DNA from: IMCC26256 sp037146835
GTDB lineage: Bacteria; Actinomycetota; Acidimicrobiia; IMCC26256
Direction of reading: 5' to 3'
DNA length: 5,491 bases
Assembly: GCA_037146835.1 (NCBI GenBank)
Contig: JBAWWI010000122.1
Coordinates: forward strand, 1-5,491
Position numbers and translations under genes: made by a program. Within the stretch, counting starts at the first letter, position 1, and each line of letters opens with the position of its first letter. The notes under the pieces are model-generated. The model was given only the letters and a program-made list of their open reading frames with translations. It made no database searches and had not been told where the DNA came from. Shown piece by piece: positions 1 to 4,925 of the stretch.

Positions 1-194
1 TAGAACTCGGGAGCGCCGCGCTCCTCGTCGGCTACATCCTCGGCCGTGACCTCTAGGTCAAAGCGATCCATGCACTCCTCGCAGCGGTATGCCGCGTAGT
101 CGCCCTCCACATACGGCGACTCTGGGTCAGGCATGTATAGGAGGTGAGCACGGCCACCGCACTCGACACAGACAATGATCTCTACAGGTTGCAT
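1..194 (-). CDS. Small two-CxxC (zinc-ribbon-like) hypothetical protein, 3' end at window edge
   Basis: Reading leftward from the ATG at 194-192 gives 64 codons without a stop; the last two window bases read TA, so the gene may stop exactly here (TAA or TAG) or continue. The protein begins MQPVEIIVCVECGGRAHLLY and has two cysteine pairs, C9-VE-C12 and C38-EE-C41, spaced as in a single-site zinc ribbon. Its C-terminal third is strongly acidic (many Glu and Asp). There is no signal peptide or membrane segment, so it is probably cytosolic. I recall similar very short CVxCGG...YRCExC proteins from actinobacterial genomes but know no function for them; metal binding is inferred from the cysteines alone. 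It lies 93 bp downstream of the amidase on the same strand. The start is supported by a TAAGGT hexamer 6 nt before ATG, readable as a leaderless -10 box or, through AAGG, as a weak ribosome-binding site. Confidence 0.7.
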   Translation of the reverse strand, partial: MQPVEIIVCVECGGRAHLLYMPDPESPYVEGDYAAYRCEECMDRFDLEVTAEDVADEERGAPEF

Positions 195-200
195 GAATAC

Positions 201-206
201 ACCTTA
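201..206 (-). promoter_or_regulatory. Possible -10 box (leaderless) or weak RBS for the zinc-ribbon gene
   Basis: On the minus strand TAAGGT is followed by GTATTC and then ATG. TANNNT six bases before a start codon is the usual position of a -10 element for a leaderless mRNA in Actinobacteria. The same bases contain AAGG at ribosome-binding-site distance, so the two readings cannot be separated from sequence. No clear -35 is seen. Confidence 0.35.
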
Positions 207-237
207 TTCCCAGACGCTTCCGAGAGTGGCAGGTATT

Positions 238-262
238 GCGCTCTTGGGACACAGATGAGCGC
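238..262. repeat. 6-bp inverted repeat between amidase and zinc-ribbon gene
   Basis: GCGCTC (238-243) and GAGCGC (257-262) are perfect reverse complements separated by 13 bases. Transcribed, they could form a short GC-rich hairpin just after the amidase stop. No T-tract follows on the minus strand, so a Rho-independent terminator is not supported. It could be a chance hairpin, an RNA-processing site or an operator for the downstream gene. Confidence 0.25.
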
Positions 263-287
263 GGGAGTGATCAGGAAAGCGTGCTTG

Positions 288-1682
288 CTACGCGGGGCCA
301 CCGGGTGCAGTTAGCGGCCAGGGGCGAGCGCGTTCGAATGCGAGTGCCATATCGAGAAGCCACTGCTCACGGTGGTGCGGTGCAAGAACTTGTAGACCAA
401 CGGGGAGTCCTCTGACTAAGCCAGTCGGGATGCTCACCGCCGGGTTTCCATAGATATTTGCAGGGATAGTGAGAGCGCCGTTGTTGCCGAGACCTACGGG
501 CTTGCCGTCAACAATTTCGGGGAGCGGGCCATGAGATCCGAAAGCAACGTCTGGGTTTGTCGAGGCGAATACAAAATCGACTTGATCGAATACATCGGCC
601 ATGCATTCATTCATCCGAACACGCTGCGACTCAATGCGCCCACGTGTCTCGATGTTGTACATCGATTTTCCTAGCTCCAAACCGAACGCAATCTGCGGTG
701 TTAGGTCTCCGGCGCAGGCAGGGTATTTATCTCCGAGGCGCATTAACAACTCGCCCATCCCAGAGAGTGCCCATTCGTAGGAGAGTTCTGGAACCCTAAA
801 GTCAATATCCACAATCTCAAGGCCAAGCTCGGAGGCGAGCCACTCTGCTGCTTCTTGAACCTGATCTGAGACATCGCTAGCAACGCTCGCACGGCCTAGG
901 TCGATGGAGATTGCGCACTTCTTGCCGCGCAGTGAATCGAGCTGGGATCCAAGGCCTTTCTCCCATCCCTCAACCCGTAGAAGGCTGTATGGGTCGCGAG
1001 AATCGAAGCCGTTCGTTACGTCAAAGAATCGCGCAATGTCGCGCACTGAGCGCGAGAGGCATCCGCTAACCGCAGTCAACGACGCCATAACCATATTGGG
1101 GCCTTTGGGTATACGGCCGTAGGTTCCCTTGAGTCCGGGGAGACCAGTAAACCCTGCAGGGATTCGAATAGATCCGCCGCCATCCCCGCCTGTAGCCATC
1201 GTGACTATTCCGCCTGCAACCGCAGCAGCAGAACCACCGGAGGATCCTCCCGGAGTTTGATCTTTGTTCCATGGATTATTCGTCGCGCCATTGAGCTTTG
1301 TGTAGGTGAGGTTCACGCCACCAAATTCACTTGATGTCGTGAGTCCGAATGGGATTGCTCCCGCATCGCGAAGTCGTGCAACTTTTGTGGAGTCGAAGTC
1401 GGAGATTTCGTCGCGTAGCGGCACGCTTGCCTCGGTCATTGGCCAGCCCTTAACGGCATCCAACTCTTTGACCCCGATCGGGACTCCACCAAAAGGAAGA
1501 GACACATCAGCAACGGAGGCTGCGGCGCGAGCGGCATCAGCATCTAAGAATGAGAATGCGTTGAGAGACGACGCTGCAACTGCAGCGAGCGTCGACTCAA
1601 GCTCAGCTCTAGGGGAGTGATCCCCAGAGCGGAAGGCATCAACTAAAGAACATGTATCTCCGGACCACGGTGCATCTGTCAT
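288..1682 (-). CDS. Amidase-signature family hydrolase
   Basis: This 464-residue protein has the normal length for the amidase signature (AS) family, which hydrolyses carboxylic amides with a Ser-cisSer-Lys triad. All three residues are present: Lys72 in GVPIGVKE, cis-Ser147 in TPGGSSGGSAAAVA, and nucleophile Ser171 in GDGGGSIRIPAG. Spacings of 75 and 24 residues equal those of GatA and FAAH as I know them. The GDGGGSIRIPA form is commoner in stand-alone amidases (aryl-acylamidase or NylA-like) than in GatA, which usually has TGGS, and no gatB or gatC is adjacent, so tRNA amidotransferase function is unlikely. The substrate cannot be deduced. No signal peptide is seen, so it is probably cytosolic. 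The ATG at 1682 has no Shine-Dalgarno; TAACAT lies 6 nt upstream, suggesting a leaderless transcript. It ends in TAG and lies 88 bp downstream of the MBL gene on the same strand. Confidence 0.95.
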   Translation of the reverse strand: MTDAPWSGDTCSLVDAFRSGDHSPRAELESTLAAVAASSLNAFSFLDADAARAAASVADVSLPFGGVPIGVKELDAVKGWPMTEASVPLRDEISDFDSTKVARLRDAGAIPFGLTTSSEFGGVNLTYTKLNGATNNPWNKDQTPGGSSGGSAAAVAGGIVTMATGGDGGGSIRIPAGFTGLPGLKGTYGRIPKGPNMVMASLTAVSGCLSRSVRDIARFFDVTNGFDSRDPYSLLRVEGWEKGLGSQLDSLRGKKCAISIDLGRASVASDVSDQVQEAAEWLASELGLEIVDIDFRVPELSYEWALSGMGELLMRLGDKYPACAGDLTPQIAFGLELGKSMYNIETRGRIESQRVRMNECMADVFDQVDFVFASTNPDVAFGSHGPLPEIVDGKPVGLGNNGALTIPANIYGNPAVSIPTGLVRGLPVGLQVLAPHHREQWLLDMALAFERARPWPLTAPGGPA

Positions 1683-1688
1683 GGGCGG

Positions 1689-1694
1689 ATGTTA
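1689..1694 (-). promoter_or_regulatory. Putative leaderless -10 box (TAACAT) for the amidase
   Basis: The minus strand reads TAACAT-CCGCCC-ATG. The hexamer fits TANNNT and lies at the distance that would place the transcription start on or beside the A of ATG. There is no GGAG-like site between it and the start. No recognisable -35 is present at 16-18 bp. If real, the amidase has its own promoter even though it follows the MBL gene on the same strand. Confidence 0.4.
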
Positions 1695-1722
1695 GGCCGA
1701 ATACTCAACCTGATGCTTACGC

Positions 1723-1767
1723 CCAGATAATTTGAGGCCAGATACTTAGAGGCCAGATAATTGGAGG
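1723..1767. repeat. Three tandem 15-bp repeats
   Basis: CCAGATAATTTGAGG (1723-1737), CCAGATACTTAGAGG (1738-1752) and CCAGATAATTGGAGG (1753-1767) stand head to tail with no spacer. They differ only at the eighth and eleventh bases. The array fills about half of the gap between the MBL stop and the amidase start and begins 3 bp beyond the MBL stop codon. On the minus strand it reads in frame with the MBL gene as Pro-x-(Ile/Ser)-Ile-Trp three times, then Ala and TAA. It may be a slippage-born minisatellite, a tandem protein-binding site or a remnant of a longer MBL C-terminus. I saw no further copies in the window. Confidence 0.85.
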
Positions 1768-1770
1768 TGC

Positions 1771-2493
1771 TCAGCCACCGAACATTGTTCGCCACTGCTC
1801 AAGGGTTGGGAGTCGAAATACATAATTTGAGTTTCGGGTCTGCCCCATGGTCGCGTAGGAATCGGATGAGTACATGTGGCCCGGGTATAGGACTGTCTCA
1901 TCTGGGAGTTTGGCGAGGCGCTGTGTGAGGCTCTCGTAGAGAGCGTCGGAGTCTCCACCAGGGAGGTCGGTACGCCCGCAGCCGTCGAGAAAGAGAGTGT
2001 CGCCGGCGAGTAAGCAACCATCAACTAGGAAGCACTGACTCCCTGGGGTGTGGCCAGGGGTATGCAGAAGCGATATTTCAATAGCCCCGATGGTGACCAC
2101 GTCGCCGCCATCATGCTCGATCAGATCTGAGTCGGAGAGTCCGGTCATTCGCTTGACTCCCCAGGCTTCGTCTCTCTGGACATGGAGCTTCGCCTTTACC
2201 CCATCTAACGCTAAGAGCTGCGCTGCTCCTTCAATCTCCCAACCCATCATTGATCCGCCGACATGATCCGGGTGGTAATGGGTTGCGAGCGCTCCGGTGA
2301 TCTTCATACCGTCGATGCCAGCAATCTCGACGAGCTCTTGAACCCCATACGCAGGGTCAATGATCATCGCCTCGCCGGTCTCCCGATCGCCGACTAAGTA
2401 GACGAAGTTGACCATCTGGCGTGCTATCTCGTTATCTTTTGCAAAGTCACGCCCGGCTAGGAGCTGTCGAAAATAGAGGCGATTCTGAGTCAT
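1771..2493 (-). CDS. MBL-fold metallohydrolase, ETHE1/glyoxalase-II-like
   Basis: A metallo-beta-lactamase-fold protein of 240 residues (242 if GTG at 2499 is the start). In the 242-residue numbering it has H74-Y-H76-P-D78-H79, His150 in HTPGHTPGS, Asp167 in AGDTLF and His208 in YPGHMY, the full MBL metal ligand set. GCGRTDLPGGD (173-183), followed by an LYES...LP..T..YPGH stretch, resembles ETHE1-type persulfide dioxygenases (one Fe, glutathione persulfide to sulfite) and their glyoxalase II relatives (hydroxyacyl-glutathione hydrolysis). I favour the ETHE1-like side because of GCGRTD but cannot exclude another thioesterase. It is cytosolic by sequence. I chose the ATG at 2493 because TACGCT lies 7 nt upstream as a leaderless -10 and no ribosome-binding site is seen; GTG at 2499 adds only Met-Ala. 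It ends in TGA, is divergent from the Mo oxidoreductase gene, and is upstream of the amidase. Confidence 0.92.
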   Translation of the reverse strand: MTQNRLYFRQLLAGRDFAKDNEIARQMVNFVYLVGDRETGEAMIIDPAYGVQELVEIAGIDGMKITGALATHYHPDHVGGSMMGWEIEGAAQLLALDGVKAKLHVQRDEAWGVKRMTGLSDSDLIEHDGGDVVTIGAIEISLLHTPGHTPGSQCFLVDGCLLAGDTLFLDGCGRTDLPGGDSDALYESLTQRLAKLPDETVLYPGHMYSSDSYATMGQTRNSNYVFRLPTLEQWRTMFGG

Positions 2494-2500
2494 GGCCACG

Positions 2501-2506
2501 AGCGTA
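2501..2506 (-). promoter_or_regulatory. Putative leaderless -10 box (TACGCT) for the MBL gene
   Basis: The minus strand reads TACGCT-CGTGGCC-ATG, a TANNNT hexamer 7 nt before the ATG at 2493 and only 1 nt before the alternative GTG at 2499. This spacing favours the ATG as the start if transcription is leaderless. No Shine-Dalgarno sequence and no clear -35 element are present. Confidence 0.35.
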
Positions 2507-2517
2507 CCGGCGCGAGG

Positions 2518-2549
2518 CTTGCAAGTTGCCTAACCTGCGGGGAGAGGTT
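2518..2549. promoter_or_regulatory. Palindromes in the divergent promoter region (possible operator)
   Basis: The gap between the divergent MBL and Mo oxidoreductase genes holds an 8-bp perfect palindrome, CTTGCAAG (2518-2525), and a second dyad, AACCT (2532-2536) with AGGTT (2545-2549), separated by 8 bp. Dyads in a shared divergent promoter are typical regulator sites, but these are short and could be chance. No regulator gene is nearby, and I could not assign a convincing promoter for the plus-strand gene. Confidence 0.25.
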
Positions 2550-2588
2550 TCAGATAGAGCCTCCACAACCTTCTTAAGACAAGCCGAT

Positions 2589-2592
2589 GGAG
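2589..2592 (+). promoter_or_regulatory. Ribosome-binding site fixing the Mo oxidoreductase start
   Basis: GGAG lies 8 nt before the ATG at 2601. It decides the start: the frame is open upstream to an ATG at 2421, but that extension overlaps the opposite-strand MBL gene and precedes the usual N-terminus of the family. Confidence 0.6.
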
Positions 2593-2600
2593 CCAGAAAT

Positions 2601-4829
2601 ATGCGCCAGATCGAGTACCGCACCTGCCCGTTGTGTGAGGCCACCTGTGGCCTTGAGCTTCACATGGAGGGCCGTGATATCGCCCTCGTGCGCGGCGACA
2701 AAGAGGATGTCTTCTCGAAGGGATACATCTGCCCTAAGGGTGCGGCAATAAAGGATCTCAATAGCGACCCTGATCGCCTCACTCGTCCGATAGTGCGACG
2801 CGGAAGCGAGTGGCATGAGGTCTCGTGGGACGAGGCATTCGCAGTTATCGCCGAGGGATTCAAGGGTGTCATCGACCGTCACGGCCGGCAGTCGATCGGC
2901 GCCTACCTCGGTAATCCTTGTGCCCATAATTTGGCCCCGATTATCTACAACCGAGTCTTGCTTCAAGCCATCGGCTCGACGAACGTATTCTCCGCGAGCA
3001 CGGTTGACCAGATGCCAAAGCATGTCTCCTCGGGACTGATGTTCGGTACCCCAATCTCAGTGCCGATCCCAGATATTGACCACACTGATTATCTGTTAAT
3101 GCTCGGTGCTAACCCATTTGCCTCGAACGGCAGTCTCATGACAGCGCCAGATATGCCTGGGCGTCTTAGGGCCATGAAGGATCGCGGGGCGCGCTTTGTG
3201 GTCGTGGATCCAAGGCGTTCTAAGAGCGCTGAGGAGGCAGATGAGCATCTCTTTATCCGACCGGGTACCGATGCTCACTTCCTATTTGGAATTGTAAATA
3301 CGATCTTCGCTAGCGGACGCGTAGACCTTGGCCGCGCCGATGGCATTACTGACGGCATGGAAGACCTGAGGCGCCTCGCTGAGAGCTTTACTCCAGAGGC
3401 GGTAGCGCCTATCTGTGGAATCTCAGCCGAGACGATTCTGCGCATCACCAATGAGTTGCTAGATGCACCGACAGCAGCCGTCTACGGCCGCATCGGAACC
3501 TGTACCCAAGAGTATGGAACCGTTGCGTCTTGGCTCGTTGATGTCGTCAATATTTTGACGGGGAATCTAGATAAGCCAGGTGGCGCTCTCTTCAACAAGC
3601 CAGCAGCGGGTAGCGCGAATACTGGTGGTGCCCCTGGAAAAGGCCGTGGATTTCGCACTGGCCGCCGCTCTAGCCGCGTTGAAGGGCTCCCTGAGGTTCT
3701 CGGAGAGTTCCCGGTATCGACGCTTGGCCCCGAGATTGACACACCCGGAGATGGGCAGATTCGCGCGATGTTGACGGTTGCTGGCAACCCGGTCGTCTCG
3801 ACCCCTGACTCAGGTCGGCTCGATGCATCGTTCGCCTCCCTTGAATTCATGGTCTCGGTCGACATCTATCGCAATGAGACAACGCGACATGCTGACGTAA
3901 TTCTTCCGCCGGGAGGTCTGCTCACTAAGGGTCACTACGACCTTGCGCTTTACTCCTTAGCAATTAGGAACGTTGCGAATTACTCACCTCCTTTGCTCGA
4001 CCTTCAGCCGCACGAGATGCATGAGTGGGAGATCCTGCTTCGCTTGGCAGTAATCGCAGGCGGGGGAGCCGGGACCGCTGAGGAGGCATCTGCTCTCGAC
4101 GACTTTGTGATTAGAACACTCGTAGAGAAAGCAGCAGGGCGCGACGATGACCTCCCTGATGCAGAGGGGATGCTCTCGGAGCTCTCTAAGCGCAGGGGCT
4201 CGGAGCGGGTTCTCGATTTCATGCTCCGCACAGGTCCGTACGGTGATCGCTTTGGAGCGAAATCAGATGGAATTAGCCTTGATTACTTGATTGCCCATCC
4301 GCACGGAGTTGACCTAGGGCCGCTATCCGCGCGCTTACCTGAGGTGCTTAGGACCCCAACAGGACGGATCGATATCGCCCCAGAGGCGATCGTCGCTGAT
4401 GTCGATACTCGACTTATTCCATCGCTTGCCAAAAAGCGCGAAGGCTACGTTCTAGTTGGGCGTCGCGATCTTCGATCCAATAACTCCTGGATGCACAACA
4501 TCAAGGTGCTGGTGAAGGGCAAGCCAAGGTGCACGCTCCATGTACACCCAGACGATGCGACCACTCTCGGCCTTACAGATGGTTCAAATGCCATAGTGAA
4601 GTCACGTGTAGGCGAGGTAACGGTTCCCGTAGAGGTGACTGATGGAATTATGCCTGGAGTTGTGAGCATTCCTCACGGGTGGGGCCATGGGGTGGAGGGA
4701 ACCTCAATGTCGATCGCAGCAGCAAACGCCGGGGTCAATACAAATATCCTCACTGACGCCAAGCAGATTGACCCACTCTCGGGTAATGCAGTGCTAAATG
4801 GCGTCCCGGTCACAGTTACCGCTGCCTAA
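2601..4829 (+). CDS. Molybdopterin (bis-MGD) oxidoreductase with N-terminal 4Fe-4S motif, substrate unknown
   Basis: A 742-residue DMSO-reductase-superfamily catalytic subunit. It opens with a 4Fe-4S motif, C9-x2-C12-x3-C16-x27-C44, followed by Pro-Lys-Gly as in NapA and FdhF. The central molybdopterin region includes LMLGANPFASNG (about 166-177) and FVVVDPRRSKSAEEAD (199-214). The C-terminal dinucleotide-binding domain (about 615-740) has RRDLRSNNSWMHN, HVHPDDA and PHGWGHG. Aligning NVFSASTVDQMPK with the selenocysteine/cysteine segments of FdhF and NapA puts Asp136 at the Mo-ligand position. A Gly/Arg-rich basic loop lies at about 338-362. There is no twin-arginine signal, so it is cytoplasmic. 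I associate the sequence with an uncharacterised actinobacterial family annotated only as molybdopterin oxidoreductase; formate or nitrate activity is not supported. No electron-transfer partner or cofactor gene is adjacent. The start at 2601 has GGAG at 8 nt; upstream codons back to 2421 are rejected. It ends in TAA. Confidence 0.95.
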   Translation: MRQIEYRTCPLCEATCGLELHMEGRDIALVRGDKEDVFSKGYICPKGAAIKDLNSDPDRLTRPIVRRGSEWHEVSWDEAFAVIAEGFKGVIDRHGRQSIGAYLGNPCAHNLAPIIYNRVLLQAIGSTNVFSASTVDQMPKHVSSGLMFGTPISVPIPDIDHTDYLLMLGANPFASNGSLMTAPDMPGRLRAMKDRGARFVVVDPRRSKSAEEADEHLFIRPGTDAHFLFGIVNTIFASGRVDLGRADGITDGMEDLRRLAESFTPEAVAPICGISAETILRITNELLDAPTAAVYGRIGTCTQEYGTVASWLVDVVNILTGNLDKPGGALFNKPAAGSANTGGAPGKGRGFRTGRRSSRVEGLPEVLGEFPVSTLGPEIDTPGDGQIRAMLTVAGNPVVSTPDSGRLDASFASLEFMVSVDIYRNETTRHADVILPPGGLLTKGHYDLALYSLAIRNVANYSPPLLDLQPHEMHEWEILLRLAVIAGGGAGTAEEASALDDFVIRTLVEKAAGRDDDLPDAEGMLSELSKRRGSERVLDFMLRTGPYGDRFGAKSDGISLDYLIAHPHGVDLGPLSARLPEVLRTPTGRIDIAPEAIVADVDTRLIPSLAKKREGYVLVGRRDLRSNNSWMHNIKVLVKGKPRCTLHVHPDDATTLGLTDGSNAIVKSRVGEVTVPVEVTDGIMPGVVSIPHGWGHGVEGTSMSIAAANAGVNTNILTDAKQIDPLSGNAVLNGVPVTVTAA

Positions 4830-4858
4830 TTTTTGGGCCTGTTTTTGGCTTAAGTAGC

Positions 4859-4870
4859 CCCGGTAACGGG
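4859..4870 (+). other. Small GC hairpin with GTAA loop after the Mo oxidoreductase gene
   Basis: CCCG-GTAA-CGGG can fold as a 4-bp stem with a GNRA-type tetraloop 29 bp after the stop codon. An overlapping alternative is GGCT (4847-4850) with AGCC (4856-4859). Neither is followed by a T-run, so a Rho-independent terminator is not supported; transcription could continue into the downstream gene. Confidence 0.25.
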
Positions 4871-4887
4871 CCGATGAACTCCACAGT

Positions 4888-4906
4888 TGCTGGCACCGTG
4901 CTGGCA
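4888..4906 (+). repeat. 8-bp direct repeat with 11-bp period upstream of the carotenoid-oxygenase gene
   Basis: TGCTGGCA occurs at 4888-4895 and again at 4899-4906, one helical turn apart, ending 19 bp before the start codon. Such spacing suits a tandem regulator half-site. The same bases read TGGCAC-N5-TGGCA (4891-4906), one mismatch from a sigma-54 -24/-12 promoter, but the start site implied by that would cut into the ribosome-binding site. Confidence 0.3.
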
Positions 4907-4912
4907 TTCTCC

Positions 4913-4918
4913 GGAGGT
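4913..4918 (+). promoter_or_regulatory. Ribosome-binding site (GGAGGT) for the carotenoid-oxygenase-like gene
   Basis: A near-perfect Shine-Dalgarno, GGAGGT, stands 7 nt before the ATG at 4926. It selects this start over the downstream in-frame ATG at 5007 (Met28). Confidence 0.75.
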
Positions 4919-4925
4919 CATCGGA

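Noticed and set aside
1306..1620. 104-codon plus-strand open frame antisense to the amidase N-terminus
   Set aside because: Ser/Ala-rich low-information translation opposite the catalytic Lys region; it is a mirror of the real gene.
288..1682. GatA subunit of Glu-tRNA(Gln) amidotransferase
   Set aside because: The catalytic triad is shared by the whole amidase family, but gatB and gatC are not adjacent and the GDGGGSIR form fits stand-alone amidases better.
1771..1773. TGA of the MBL gene as a recoded Trp codon
   Set aside because: The protein already ends at a normal length for the family, Trp is otherwise encoded by TGG, and nothing else indicates a variant code.
2421..2600. 60-residue N-terminal extension of the Mo oxidoreductase frame starting at ATG 2421
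   Set aside because: It overlaps the opposite-strand MBL gene, resembles nothing in the family, and the ATG at 2601 has a ribosome-binding site and places the first Cys at residue 9, as expected.
2574..3023. 149-codon minus-strand open frame antisense to the Mo oxidoreductase
   Set aside because: It has no domain or start signal and lies opposite highly conserved coding sequence, so it is a codon-bias shadow.
4830..4872. Rho-independent terminator after the Mo oxidoreductase gene
   Set aside because: T-runs precede rather than follow the small GC hairpins, and the stems are only 4 bp.
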